From contig JBAJFG010000611.1 in the NCBI GenBank assembly GCA_037903475.1, positions 2,418,001 to 2,482,000 on the forward strand: a stretch of DNA of 64,000 nt. Reading direction: 5' to 3'. This document shows, in pieces, positions 44,110 through 55,199 of the stretch. The notes under the pieces are model-generated. The model worked only from the letters and a program-made list of their open reading frames with translations. It was not told where the DNA came from and searched no databases. Source of the DNA: Ancylostoma caninum. Lineage: Eukaryota > Nematoda > Chromadorea > Rhabditida > Ancylostomatidae. A program made the translations under genes and the position numbers. Position 1 is the first letter of the stretch, and each line of letters begins with the position of its first letter.

Positions 44110-45090
44110 GTGTTCTAGACGGTCAAACGCCTCATCGTACCTTGCCAGTTCTCGACCTTGTCTGAGGCAAGATACGACAAGAGCGCCCAGAATCGAGGTC
44201 CGACCCACCGGTTGTTCCACCTTCCGCGGAAGAACTCCGCACAGCTAACCCGTGATCGTAATGACGGACGAGTGGTTCTTGCTCGACGTCCGGATCTTAT
44301 TCGATCTACAGATAGCTCACATAATCATATTAAAGGAAGCAAATCACTCGTTAAGGAGAGACATTCATTTTTGTTATTCATTCCTGGATTCTTGGTCAGA
44401 GTCCAGGCTGCCTCAAGTGCTTTTCTTGCTGAAATCTCACTTTCATAGGTCAGTATCACGTATTTGACATCAAAGTCCTTGCCATCATGTGCCTCAATCT
44501 TATGGCGGCCTAGCGGTGACGTCACATTTCCTCTTTTTTTTTTGCTGACATATGCTCCTTGACGCGCACGTTCGGTGTCCTTCCCGTTTCCCCTATATAG
44601 AGTTCATTGCAAGTCATGCATTCCAGCTGGCATATTACTCCCGTTTTTGCACAATCTCTTGTTTTACCGTAGGGGCAGACAATACATTGGGCTGATATAC
44701 ACTGCATATCGTACAGCCTACTTCGAACCAACTGCCGTTTGATGTTGTCATTCGGAACGTTCACCAAGAACACATCATCTTGCAGTTGTGCTCAAACTAT
44801 GCATTGTCGGAAAGCCGCGCTAACTTCATCTGAGAAGAATGGCATGCAAAGTGGACGTTTCTTGTCCCAAGGTGTTCGATTCTGGTTCCCAGCTTGAGAT
44901 GGTCTGTGCTGGTGCTGCGGAATCGAGTATCCGTTGCTGCGCGCAATCTTTGATGCTAATCTTCGTAACTCACACCTTTAGTCTTCGTTCGTGCACAACC
45001 TCATAGCTGTTCTAAACATGTTTCTCACAATAGCGCGTTTGACAGCGGTGGGGTGTGCAGAGTTGGCATGAATTAGGATGTTTATTATTA
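44110..45090 (-). mobile_element. Penelope-like element, thumb and C-terminal EN
   Basis: Reading down the minus strand: HANSAHPTAVKRAIVRNMFR and RLASKIARSNGYSIPQ (PLE thumb), PFFSDEVSAAFRQ, NDNIKRQLVRSRLYDMQC, then the GIY-YIG domain with CPYGKTRDC, GVICQLECMTCNELYIGETG, R-x-x-x-H, and finally FDVKYVILTYESEISARKAL-EA and the NPGMNNKNECLSL end. Here the endonuclease is C-terminal, unlike the copy at 38.9 kb. It is 5'-truncated (no RT core) and carries stops and a frame change near 44520. A hammerhead-like motif follows. Confidence 0.85.
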
Positions 45091-45115
45091 ATTTAATTAT
45101 TATTATTATTTAACC

Positions 45116-45228
45116 TCAAGACAAGAAACTTCCACTTTGCATGCCATTCTTCTCAGATGAAGTTAGCGCGGCTTTCCGACAACGCATAGTTCGAGCAGAA
45201 CTGCAAGATGATGTGTTCTTGGTAAACG
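45116..45228 (+). repeat. Inverted duplicate of PLE segment
   Basis: This 110-base stretch is the inverted copy of 44762-44870 (the PFFSDEV...DDVFLVN coding segment) with only a few differences, placed about 250 bases away. PLEs often insert with partially inverted copies. Confidence 0.85.
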
Positions 45229-45259
45229 TCATATTCGCTCAACACACAGGGAACACATG

Positions 45260-45482
45260 TCCGGACAACTTTGTTGAAATCGAGAAGCGAGGAAGTTTGA
45301 TGACGGTCGCATGGTCGCACCACAGTTTCTTCGCCAACTCGCAGTTGTCGACATCTTACCTCGTCTTCAGGGTGTCCCGCAAATCGTCGTCATTGACGGT
45401 CGACGCACGTTCAGACGATGGGTGACTGCAAGCATCATTTCGTCAGAGTCGAAGCTCGAGTACCATCTAGGGGCCGTCGAAT
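45260..45482 (+). CDS. Possible exon, unidentified
   Basis: A frame starting near 45270 reads FDDGRMVAPQFLRQLAVVDI, then LPRLQGVPQIVVIDGRRTFR and YHLGAVE to TAG. Another frame of the same stretch gives CPDNFVEIEKRGSLMTVAWS before a possible GTGTCC donor. One of the two is probably a true exon; which one is not decided. Confidence 0.35.
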
Positions 45483-45489
45483 AGTGAGT

Positions 45490-46700
45490 AACGGTTCCTC
45501 AAATGGAGCGCATATATTGGCATCGGCGCTTTTTACAGGATATCCTTGTAGGAAATCATAATAGACAAAGAAGCGAAGTGAGACTCGATTGGCCGAAGGC
45601 ATTATCACTCGGATACTAATAGAGCTCCCCTCATATGTCCTTCACTCGAAAGCTTTGAGAACATACTACCTTATACCGCCCGCCTGTCGATCTGCTTTTG
45701 CGTTTTAGAACTGGAAATAAAAAGTGTTGCAGAACTTATTCATCAACCCAATACCAATGTTTTGACCGTTAAGAACGTTGAAGTTGATGATCTTGCAGTT
45801 TGGCGTTTAGGATTCAATACGATCATAATGGCCAGTCAGTACTGGAAGGTTTATCAGAATTCCAGAAAAGATACATGAAGCAAAGCCTATGTAAGGGCAC
45901 CCAAGAAATCGTTAATGGGTTTTGGATCGAAACCTCGGAAGGGCCAACTTTCGGTTTAGAAACATTTGTACCGGAAAGGTCTCGAGCATGTATCATCTGA
46001 AGCAAGTAACTAAACTATCGGACATCCAAATACCACAAGAACTGATGTTCTCATGGCAGACTCTAGATACTAACGCCTCTTCACCATGTCCAGTATCATT
46101 CTGAGTATGGTGAATTTTGACGATTAAGATGTGAAAAATTGAAGAACTCCACAATACTCGTATTTCCCCTTCATCATCTTTAGTATTGTAGGTGGTATCT
46201 TGTAGATTATGGAACTATCCATATCCAATATAACATTCTGTTGGAAGTTAGCGTTATCTAACGGATAAGTATTTGATAACTTACTGGTTATTGAACACTT
46301 ATCCGTCACCCGTTATCCGGCCATTTTTGGCCGATCCGTTACCCGCACCGTTTTCCGGTATCGGGTTATGGAAAATCTCGTATTCGCTCATCCCTGATGC
46401 GCAAACAGTGGTAGCGTTGTGGTAGTTTGGGTTTGTACGCGCATCACAGATATCAGTCATGTCCTATTCATAATTCTTCATTCAAATATGCAAAGGGCCG
46501 AATTCGCGTCGCAGTGGCGGCGCAGTGATTTTGCCTACTTTTTGGAGTGAACTTTACATTTGTTTCATCTTTTTTCGGTTGGGAGATGGTGTTGGGAATG
46601 GTGCAGTCAAAGCAAAACAAGAAAACAAAAACAGGTGTATGAGGCGTGTAGTGTTTTAATTTGCTCTAGAGCCACCTATAGTGGATTCATTTTGCCAGTG
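45490..46700. other. No clear gene
   Basis: A stretch at 46245-46385 is rich in GTTATCCG/CGGATAA units in both orientations, a low-complexity repeat. No exon with firm boundaries. Confidence 0.3.
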
Positions 46701-46730
46701 CGTTTCCAGCAAGCAGCGGCTCTCTTGGCA

Positions 46731-47262
46731 TTACGGCGCGCAGTGTGGTCTTCGAACATTCGACACAGTCTGGCTTCTTTGACGAGTTTTATCATCTGTT
46801 GTTTTCTTCAGTTGTTCTGAGAACTAAGAAGGAACAATGTTAGAGAAAACAAGTTATAACACTTACTGAAAACACCGGATTGATGGTGGGTCATCTGCTT
46901 GATCGACCACGCTGCGTGCCTCAATGCCAGCTAACATGAATTCCAGTGTTGATTCCAGTGACGCAAATTCATGATGAAAGTTGAAAATAGCATTCTTGAG
47001 AACTTACAGCACTAGTCCCAGTATGTTCTAAGTTCAGTTCTCCATGGTCAATCTCAAAATCTGCAACCTTCAGGGCCATCTTCAACCCTGACAAATTTAC
47101 GAAAGCACCCCGGAACTACATGGTTGCTGTGGTCGATGAGAGATTAACGTCGATGAACTGTGGATTCGCAGGAATGCACCACAATTTCTTCGTAGCTACT
47201 CACGGGCTCACAGCGCCACCGCAGAAGGGCCGTACTTCAAGGTTTCGACCCGAATATTACAC
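46731..47262 (-). CDS. Four-exon gene, 3' part, unidentified
   Basis: Exons 47220-47262, 47008-47115, 46867-46930 and 46731-46816 join without phase conflict; introns are 104, 77 and 50 nt, with GTAAGT donors at the second and third exons. The product reads ...VETLKYGPSA-FRGAFVNLSG, LKMALKVADFEIDHGELNLE, HTGTSA-LALRHAAWSIKQMT, HHQSGVF-KQLKKTTDDKTR and ends HCAP. The last exon is also open in another frame (MIKLVKEARLCRMFEDHTAR), so its frame is the weakest point. Family not recognised. Confidence 0.55.
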
Positions 47263-47298
47263 CTGCTGTAGTGGCTATTTAAAGAATTTCAAAGCAAA

Positions 47299-47448
47299 TG
47301 ATAGAAGATAGTCTAGAGGACTATAAAGCAAAGCTTTTACGAAGGATACCGGACACCCATGAATGTGTCAAAGAGGGTAACGATTGCGTCAGGAAAGAAT
47401 TGAAGAAGACTTGTGATAATTGGAGTAAAACGGACGTTGAGAAGTAAG
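47299..47448 (+). CDS. Possible exon / small ORF, 49 residues
   Basis: MIEDSLEDYKAKLLRRIPDT followed by HECVKEGNDCVRKELKKTCD and a TAA stop. Charged, three Cys, helical. Frame is open a few codons upstream (RISKQ). It abuts a TTAA-type MITE downstream. Confidence 0.4.
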
Positions 47449-47543
47449 CACAGTAACTAGGAAAAGTGAGGGTAGGCTGGAAGAAATGATGCCGAAAGCC
47501 GATGAAGAACATGTGCAGTGCCTTTGTCAAGACGGCTGTTCAA

Positions 47544-47955
47544 AGACAGCACCCACGGAAATTCTGCTGTCAGAGATTTAACTGAATCCCTAGCTTTGCC
47601 ACTACAGTGAAAATGTACGCAGTGATCAGCTTTGACAAATTTAAAAAAAAACCGTTTTCGTTGCCACCGTTTTAGTCCATTCGCAAGAGTTGGCCGAGTT
47701 GCCCCTGCTTGAGTTGGAGGGAGATGGGAATGAAAGCAGGTTCATCATAAGGAAAGAGGGAGATTGTAAGCAAAAATACCCATTGCTTTCATGCCACAAC
47801 TCATCTTTGTTGGACTGTTGAAATACGTGTAGCCTCTCACTTCTTGCGAATGCTGATACCTACGACCGTGCAACTTTCATAGAATTGTTGACACCATTGC
47901 CAAGGGTCGAAAGCGGTCAAACTCTCGCGTACGAAATTCTTCGTGGGTGCTGCCA
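47544..47955. mobile_element. TTAA-flanked MITE, copy C
   Basis: Ends AGACAGCACCCACGG and (inverted) TGGCAGCACCCACGA; the right flank TTAA (47956-47959) is shared with copy B, the left flank TCAA is one base off. The 412-base interior differs from copies A and B. Confidence 0.7.
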
Positions 47956-47959
47956 TTAA

Positions 47960-48667
47960 AGACAGCACCCACGATAATCTTCACCTTCGAACTTTTGAGA
48001 GTTTTCGAATCTCAGGCATTGTCCCGACAATTCTGTAATGGAAGTGCTGTCAGTGACCCCGCATTTCATGAGATATCGCAAGTGTAACATCAGTTCAACA
48101 GTTCGAACTTAGCCTGCTGGTGCGAGTTGACCTGCTGCGCAGAAATAGCCGTGGGGCGATGTTGGAACGAATCAGCTGTTTTCACATACAATCGCTCAGT
48201 TTTTCTTTGAGAAAATTTTGTTTCACGCACTTTTATCTACCATTCTTACACTACTGTGGCTGCAACTATCTGTCCGCCCTCAAATCTTACTTTTGTGTGT
48301 TTGTACTATTCCTTTTCCATTCTTCCCCATTTGTACTAGTTTCTTCTTCACCAGTAAGTCTGTGCAGCCCACACTTCATTTTCTTCTGATTTCTGTTCTT
48401 TTGTGTTTTGAATATGCTGCAAAACCACAAAAATATCCAAGTCCGTTGAGGAAATACGTGGCGATCAAGTCAGTGTTATCGACTTTTTGCTCTACCCCAA
48501 GGTTTACAACTCGACTGTTTTGTTCAATCGCAGCAAATTCAGAGTATCCGAAAATTGTTTCCTGGTGACTTTCAAATAGAAGTGACCCTCATATTCGTGT
48601 TTTTCATGGTCGAAAACCCAAGGTTATCTTGAATTCTTGGAGCTGAAAGTTTTCATGGTTGCTGACT
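47960..48667. mobile_element. TTAA-flanked MITE, copy B
   Basis: Matches copy A (20173-20939) over most of its 708 bases, including TTCACCTTCGAACTTTTGAG and CAGAAATAGCCGTGGGGC. TTAA on both sides (47956-47959, 48668-48671). The right end is mutated (GCTGACT). It lies directly beside a PLE fragment. Confidence 0.85.
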
Positions 48668-48671
48668 TTAA

Positions 48672-49008
48672 GGTTGATTATGTAGGAAAAATTATTGAAC
48701 GACTTAATATAAGCAGAATATTGAATGGTAGAGCAATGAATAATAGGGTAGAACAACACATTAATAAAAAGGAGATACTAGATAAAATAAGGTTCTGTGT
48801 AAGCTATAAAATAGAGAAGCCCATTTCACTTACGTTGTGTAATTACAATAACTTTTTAAGAAACTTAGATATAAATGAAATTAGATCTATCACAACACCG
48901 AGCTGTATTTGTAGCGAATATAGGAGCTACATTGATAGCGATTCAAATCATGTATGCACAGGTGATCTGACCTCAATTAAGGATGAAATCTGGTATGTAT
49001 CTTTGTGA
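48672..49008 (+). pseudogene. PLE fragment (region before RT)
   Basis: KKEILDKIRFCVSYKIEKPI and LTLCNYNNFLRN, then CICSEYRSYIDSDSNHVCTG are close to the N-terminal region of the element at 39.4 kb, with the same Cys-x-Cys...H-x-CTG pattern. It stops at 49008, before any RT motif. An open frame MYLCEAEYLAVSKIKFSKDV continues to 49118 in another frame and may be an exon. Confidence 0.8.
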
Positions 49009-49124
49009 GGCCGAGTACCTAGCGGTCTCGAAGATCAAGTTCTCGAAGGATGTAGCAGTACTGGACGAGAAGATTCTAGCGAAAGTCTTTCGAGAGGCGC
49101 ATGACTGTTGCGTGGATTAGATGG

Positions 49125-51030
49125 AATTCAGCTGTAAGACTGAAAAAGTGAAAAAGCACGAGAGAACCAAGTGTTACGGAATCGAAAAAACATCCAGTAC
49201 TGTCAAAAAAGATATCACCTCTTGAACTTTTGTTTATAACTTCTCTCTAGGTGAAGCTTGAGATTTCAAGTTTTTAGGAGATAATGCAGCTCCTCATTGC
49301 TAATGAATAGAGCTACTAGGATCCTCACTGCGCCAGCAAATTTTTTATAAAAAAATTTCTTACTCGAAAAGGTCAAAATCCTTGATTTTGCCATGCTCAC
49401 ATGCAACTACAATGTGACTTCCACTGGTGGAATTTCCACCGAAATTGAACGTTTTATAGCAAAGGGATTCATATCCAAGATAATTTCACTAAGTTGTGGA
49501 GGAATCCTGACACATCCGGAGCTCAGCTGTCATCACCTTGGAATTCACCTCCTTCGCTAGTTTTAGCCACTCTGGATCGCGTCAACGTCCCTGTTGTTTT
49601 GAGCTGGATCTTGTTCTGCATGACGCCATAGGTTGCATTGAAACACAGCGCTTGTACTGGTTCTTGCTGGATGCCCAACTGTCCTAGATATCCTACCCTG
49701 AAACACGATCACAGGTGGTGCACTTCACGATTTCCAAGATTTTTTATTAGGTCGTCAGGTATGAAATGTCCGATTTTATGAGCGACCAGTTTGACAGTCT
49801 CTATCTTCGAAGATTTGCTAGATCTCTAATCATTATCTTCATTATGAAGCTATATCTTCTTCCTTTAGGTTAGTGCATTAGGTTAGTGCAAAAGTTTTGT
49901 CTTTTTTTTCTCGTCGACTTTGTTTTCTCCACAACTTTACCGGACTTCAATCATGGCAAGCGCTATAATTTCTATGATCAGTATATGGAGACTAGTAGTT
50001 ATTTTATAAGCACTCTTTTGCTGCCCTATGTTCTGAATACGAGAAGCTGCGAAGCGGAGAATTCGGAAACTGCCATTTTTGAGCCGCCATGTTTGGTGAT
50101 TTCTTCCTTGCGTAGCGAGTGCTTCTGAAGTCGGAGAAGGTGGCACCCATATCGCAATATTTCTGCAGAATTTTGATGATTGGTGGACCATTCGCCATGC
50201 AAGTTATTGAGACGACAGTTTCTAAACGTGAATTTCGGCCGATTTCGAACCGCCTAGAAAATGTGCCTTTTTACATCTTGGGCGTTTTGTTTAATTCTAA
50301 GTTTTTGAAACAGCTTTGACGATTTGGACCAAGTAACAGCCATAGGTAATGCCTAGTGTGCTACTTCAATACAGCAGCATGGATTGGATCGTCCAGGAAG
50401 AATTCCTAAAGAATCAAGGAAAATACTTCCAAAAGTGCTTGTCTGCCTTTTTCTAGGGAAGCCGTCAAGCCAGAGCTCGCCAATGAAATTGGTAGCTTTC
50501 CCTTGGTTAGGTGAAAAAAATGTGTTTTGAACCAAATTGTTTGTGGTTTTATTGGAGAATCATGCGAAAAACAGAAAACTGAGAAAGCGGTATCTGTGAA
50601 CTTCCGGGTATTTTCCACCTGTTAATAGTATTGGACGCCAATGAAACCTACTGGGCATCCACAAAACCCCGAAATCCAGAGAAGAACATGATTTGCTCTA
50701 CAAGTCTATTACCACACCTGAGTGTGACATCCAGAGAGAATTACAGGCTTTTGAAAAACGACAAAACTTTTCCACCAACCTACATACATACTTCATTAAT
50801 ACATACTTAATACTTCATTCACTTTGTTATTGGAAAACTCAACAACTCGGTAGAAAACTGCCTTAGGAATTTTTTGAAGAATGTTCGGTCATACTGCATA
50901 CGCTCCTGACATTCACGAAGCCCGAAGACGGTGGAATTTGTTACTTACATATCTCTGCTTCTGTGATCTTCAGAATACATAGTCATCATATTTTTATCTT
51001 TCTATCAGTCATTTATTCCGTTCAGCCCAA
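49125..51030. other. No clear gene
   Basis: Two TTAGGTTAGTGCA units at 49866-49890 resemble a mariner terminus (TTAGGTTGGTGCAAAAG) but no partner end was found. Open blocks at 49886-50319 on both strands are unassigned. Confidence 0.3.
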
Positions 51031-51034
51031 TTTG

Positions 51035-51151
51035 TTGGGTTGTTCGGAAAATAATTGGGATTTCTGGGCCTGGGCCTAATCACATACTTACAAAAAAATT
51101 AGATTTTCTTCGCAACGCTTAAAAACCTCAATTACTTTTCGAACGACCCAA
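51035..51151. mobile_element. Short mariner-derived remnant
   Basis: Left TTGGGTTGTTCGGAAAATAA and right (reverse complement) TTGGGTCGTTCGAAAAGTAA are terminal repeats about 40 bases long with almost no interior. TA follows the right end; the left flank is TG. Confidence 0.75.
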
Positions 51152-51510
51152 TATTTTACCTTTAAACTAAAATCAGTGAAAGAGAGTGTGACAACAGTAA
51201 TCATTACAGAAAGACAGTGTGACAACAGTAATCATTACAATTGATGTATAATATTCTTTCATTTATAATATTTTATCTGGGGATCATTATAGGATGAAGT
51301 AGTGGAAGACAGTTTACTGTTAATAAAAGTTAATCGTGTAATCTGAAACGGGTAGAGTCGTATGCGTCGCTGAACTACACATAACCGCCGAAAACACGCT
51401 GATAAAAACAAATCCGGTGTTCTCTTGGCAAACGTTATCTTGGCACCGCGGTCTTGCTAGATTCGATATGTGGAGTCGCTTTTTAATTTTTATTTCTGTG
51501 ATCAAAAAAG

Positions 51511-51636
51511 TCAAACTGTGGTACAGACAGTAGGGCAGGTGAGCGGTCCACTATGGATTGTGGAGCCATCCAATTTGCCATTTCCATCCATTCTGATGGT
51601 TATCTCAAAGTAGAGTTGTATAATTCGGCGAGCCAC
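51511..51636 (-). CDS. Terminal exon, unidentified gene
   Basis: After a GATTTACAG acceptor, 41 codons to TGA: VARRIIQLYFEITIRMDGNG, then a short Cys-containing end (LTCPTVC). A GTGAGG donor about 53 bases upstream (51689) would give a typical short intron. Family not recognised. Confidence 0.45.
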   Translation of the reverse strand: MARRIIQLYFEITIRMDGNGKLDGSTIHSGPLTCPTVCTTV

Positions 51637-51964
51637 CTGTAAATCAACGCTGTTAACAAATGTCAATCCCTCTGAGTAAGGCGCCTCACCTTGTTTCAAT
51701 TAGGTTTTTTGTATACTGTTACTTCAACTGTAAGTAAAACTTCCTGTAACTGAGGCTTACCGTAGCTTTTTCTTGCTAACTTGCTGTGACTTCTTGTGAA
51801 TGTTTGCTCTCCCCCCTCCATACACCTGCTTTGCATTGGCATGGCAGGGTCCGCCGGTTGTAGTACATACCACTACATTCTTATAATGTGAAATTTGAAC
51901 GGCGTGACATGTAGAATGGTGGGAAATGAGCAATCACAATATTTTACCTCTCCTTGTATTGCAG

Positions 51965-52136
51965 AAAGCTAAAAAGTGTTAACGTTATTCCTTCCAAGCG
52001 TTCACTCCACATCGAAACCTTCCGAATGCTTACTACTAGCCGTGATTCTCACTTCAACAAGAACCGAGTGGTTGCAGAAGCCGTCGTTCATCGTCCAACT
52101 CTGCTTTCTTGTGCGCTCGTGTACATGTTGTGGTAA
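51965..52136 (+). CDS. Terminal exon, unidentified gene
   Basis: After TTGTATTGCAG, one split base and 56 codons to TAA: KLKSVNVIPSKRSLHIETFR, later NKNRVVAEAVVHRPT and a hydrophobic end (LLSCALVYMLW) that could be an anchor signal. No family recognised. Confidence 0.5.
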
Positions 52137-52321
52137 TTAACTGCACATTCTTCAACATTTACATCACCAATTCTCGTGCAAAAAGATAAGCTAGTTCTGT
52201 GGACCACAACCTTCCTCGTTCGGCAGAGGATTTTGCTTTGCGTGTCCCGAAACGGGCGGATCAGTTACTACCACAGTATTTCTTCTTGCTTTACATACTC
52301 TATGTAGAAGGGCTACGTTAG

Positions 52322-53082
52322 AGGCAGCACCACGGAAATTTTCGTTTGAAAGATTTCAGCATATTCTGGTGGTATCGAGACTGCTTAACACCTTCATAAT
52401 GTTGAAACGTTCCTATAGCACCAAAACGTTGTTTTTGGAAGCTCTTTGTTCATTAATGCGCAACGAGTGTGGTCGAGTTGCACGGGCTGTAGAGTGATGA
52501 CCGAGATCAAAAGATCGATGGAGCCGCCCTTTCACCGACTGGATTTTCGCACAACCATTAATTTTTTTCTGAAATGCAGCCTTTCCACATTGTATCAGAA
52601 AAAGTAACCATTGGAAACTGCATATCAGTCAAGAAGGTTGTCGCTTGGAAACCAAAATTTCATTGAATTCCACAATGGAGCAAGAATAATTTAAAATTGA
52701 GATTTTGGGAAAAACTAGATGCAACAATGGTTAGAGAGGTACAGACACCGTGTAATGCCGATAGGAAAGGGTCACTGGTTACGAAATCAACAAAAAATCA
52801 CAGAAAAACCAGAAAAAAGGGCCTGCCTACAGTGGAACAAATTGCGGCGAATCTCACAGGGATTGTAGCAAAACAGCTGATTTTGCTGCGCTGACGCAAC
52901 GAAAGAAATGCGCGACACACGCGGTAACTCGTCCAAAGTTATCGCCATCACAAAGAACTACTATTTAAAGAGTTGAACGCAGGCCGTCTCCACTGCTCAC
53001 CTTGTACGAAACTATCCGCATTGTACTAAAGTTCCTCGAAAATTCAAAATCTGAGAGGCAAAAGTTTCCGTGGGTGCTGCCT
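52322..53082. mobile_element. TTAA-flanked MITE, copy D (diverged)
   Basis: Ends AGGCAGCACCACGGAAA and (inverted) AGGCAGCACCCACGGAAAC with degenerate flanks TTAG and TTGA. Same terminal repeats as copies A-C but an unrelated interior of about 730 bases; an open frame near 52697-52894 has no recognised motif. Confidence 0.7.
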
Positions 53083-53109
53083 TTGAACGGTGCCCATCGG
53101 TACATGCAG

Positions 53110-53202
53110 GGGCTAATGAAACAATCACTGGCATTGGCGCTCTACCTGAAGTACAACGGGATTGCAGATGATATGGATGTTACAGTTATTCCACGTACTT
53201 AG
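53110..53202 (+). CDS. Terminal exon, unidentified gene
   Basis: After an ACATGCAG acceptor the frame reads GLMKQSLALALYLKYNGIAD and then DMDVTVIPRT to TAG. It lies 27 bases beyond MITE copy D, so the element is probably in the preceding intron. Confidence 0.4.
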   Translation, partial: GLMKQSLALALYLKYNGIADDMDVTVIPRT

Positions 53203-53209
53203 CATATCT

Positions 53210-54090
53210 AGTTGGTGTAAAAAAATGTCTACCCAACAAATAGTCACAATTTCATTGTGTTGTGCGCCAAACCTAACAAAAATGGACGGCACCACTTACT
53301 CCTACTATCTCTGAAATTGGTGCATTATTTTATGCAGGACTGCATGAATTTCTCGAAATGTCCGTAATTTCTAGGTAAGCACAGTCTCCGAGCCGTGCTG
53401 GTTCAAATATTTCCAAAAGGGCATGACTTCAATCTTTCATCCTTGGAAATACCTAGGATATCCACATGTGAGCTGATTCCGGCTGCATACTTTCGAGTGT
53501 CGTGTGCAAATTTCGGTCAATGGAGCATCGAATATAGTGAAACCACCGCTATATCAATGAACTTTTAGAATGCAAAACACTTTCCATCCATAGCCGATGA
53601 CGTTGCCCAGCACGCCTACAAACAGGACCCCCATCTGTTTGATTTCATGAATTTTGGAAATTTCGAAATTCTACCTTTTATATTATCATTATCGGAGTAA
53701 TACGAAGCGCTATTCATAAATCATGTACCATACTGTACGTGGTACAAGATACTCCTGTAGTTTCGCTGTTTAGACTTGATAGCTCAACGTTGTGCAAATT
53801 TTTCTATACTTCTCAATTAAACAACAGAAATCAAATAAATTCGCAAGGAAATTTTTAAAAAATACATATTATATTAAATAAATTATTATCAAATATTATT
53901 ACTGCTACATTATACAAAATACACAAAAAAACACATATTGCTGAATAGCATGTACAGTGCAACCAAAGATTACCCGTGCACTTAAGTACCTCACAGACAC
54001 CGTCCCACCTCAGAATCATTTCTGAGATTTTCGTGTGCAAAGAATCTCCAAGAGCTGTTGATCACAATGTTTATGTGACTTTTTGCAAGA
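53210..54090. other. No gene seen; AT-rich
   Basis: Very AT-rich around 53860-53940 (ATATTATATTAAATAAATTA). No exon recognised. Confidence 0.4.
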
Positions 54091-54093
54091 CTG

Positions 54094-54359
54094 CCTAAAA
54101 ACGTTCTCGAGCTCCAATTTTTGGGGAGCACGAGGGCGGAGCCGGAGAAGGGGCCAGGGCGCTTTTTGAATAAGTCACTCCCAGTTGCGCACCTTCTGAG
54201 GAAATCCCTACCTGTAGCGACGAGAGTTTTTCATCCACTTCCAAAGACTAAGACCTGCGCTCCATGTTTTACGAGCAAAGGATTACACTATGAGCGAACC
54301 CTTTTCATCTCGGCTCCGCCCTCAAATTCTCCAAAAATTGGTGCTTGAAGAGTTTTTAG
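54094..54359. mobile_element. MITE with CTAAAAAC termini
   Basis: Inverted arms of about 50 bases: left CTAAAAACGTTCTCGAGCTC and right (reverse complement) CTAAAAACTCTTCAAGCACC, followed in both by CAATTTTTGG and GAGGGCGGAGCC. The 266-base element has no coding capacity; target duplication not identified. Confidence 0.75.
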
Positions 54360-54587
54360 ATGGTTTGCATGGAGTCATACATACCATTCTGATGAGCAAC
54401 TACGTACATGCGATTCTTCACATCTAAAAACAGCAACAAGGTGGGACGGTACCTCCAAGACGAAAAAAATTCCGTGCAAGGACTCTTTTCTGGTAAACAT
54501 GATTCATTTGCTAGATAGCACTAAGCAGACAGTTGGTGTGGTTTGAATTGTCTGTGCCAGCTCACTCGACATTTGACTTCTAAACAC

Positions 54588-54810
54588 AATGCCGGCGAAC
54601 TTTACTATCAACCATCGAGAATCGCCGTTGTCTACGTCATATTCGGATAGACTAACCACGTACATCATACTTCGCTCATTGTCGGACTGCAGGACCTTTC
54701 ATACCAGAAATTTGAGCTTCAAGGGATGTGTTGCGCAGGAAAGTCGCGGCACAGATAAAATGTCAGTTTTGTCTGCAAGGATCGCTAGATGTCGTCTCTT
54801 TGCTTTCTAA
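54588..54810 (-). pseudogene. Possible G-protein alpha fragment
   Basis: One minus frame reads DKTDILSVPRLSC...LKLKFLV, a stop, then SDNERSMMYVVSLSEYDVDN and KFAGIVFR. MMYVVSLSEYD matches the conserved FVVSLSEYD strand after switch II of heterotrimeric G alpha subunits, and the preceding order (DIL..., K-F) also fits, but the DVGGQRxxRKKW block is missing and there is an in-frame stop. Either a decayed G alpha or coincidence. Confidence 0.3.
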
Positions 54811-54987
54811 CGCCTGCATCTCCGCTGATGGAGAACATTTCAAAAATTTTGCAACAATTATTAATCAGTGAAAGATCCACAAGCTGTCCTTGTGATCGGT
54901 ACTCGCATAAATCCACTTCACGGTTTTAGCATTCAACTGCTGCTTCACGGCTAATTTTCTGCATCTCTGCGATTCATTTATTCCATA

Positions 54988-55155
54988 TCAAACAACTTCT
55001 AGGAGTTTACCAACTACTGAGGACATCAAACGAAGGACATCTTGCTCGATAAATAGGTCCTCCAATCTCGGCTGATGTAGGGTTTTCTTCAGCAAGGCAT
55101 CAACTATGCTACCAACCCATTCCGAGACACTTGCATGCAATCGAGAATAACGAAT
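54988..55155 (-). CDS. Terminal exon, unidentified gene
   Basis: After an AAGCACAG acceptor, 55 codons in phase 0 to TGA: IRYSRLHASVSEWVGSIVDA, LLKKTLHQPRLEDLFIEQDV, then LRLMSSVVGKLLEVV. Strongly helical and charged; coding-like throughout. No family recognised. Upstream exons should lie above 55160. Confidence 0.5.
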   Translation of the reverse strand: MRYSRLHASVSEWVGSIVDALLKKTLHQPRLEDLFIEQDVLRLMSSVVGKLLEVV

Positions 55156-55199
55156 CTGTGCTTGTCACGAACTCATATCTGTTGTCGAAGGAACTCTAG

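Noticed and set aside
49866..49890. Mariner-like terminus TTAGGTTAGTGCAAAAG
   Set aside because: No inverted partner within several kb; reported only as a note.
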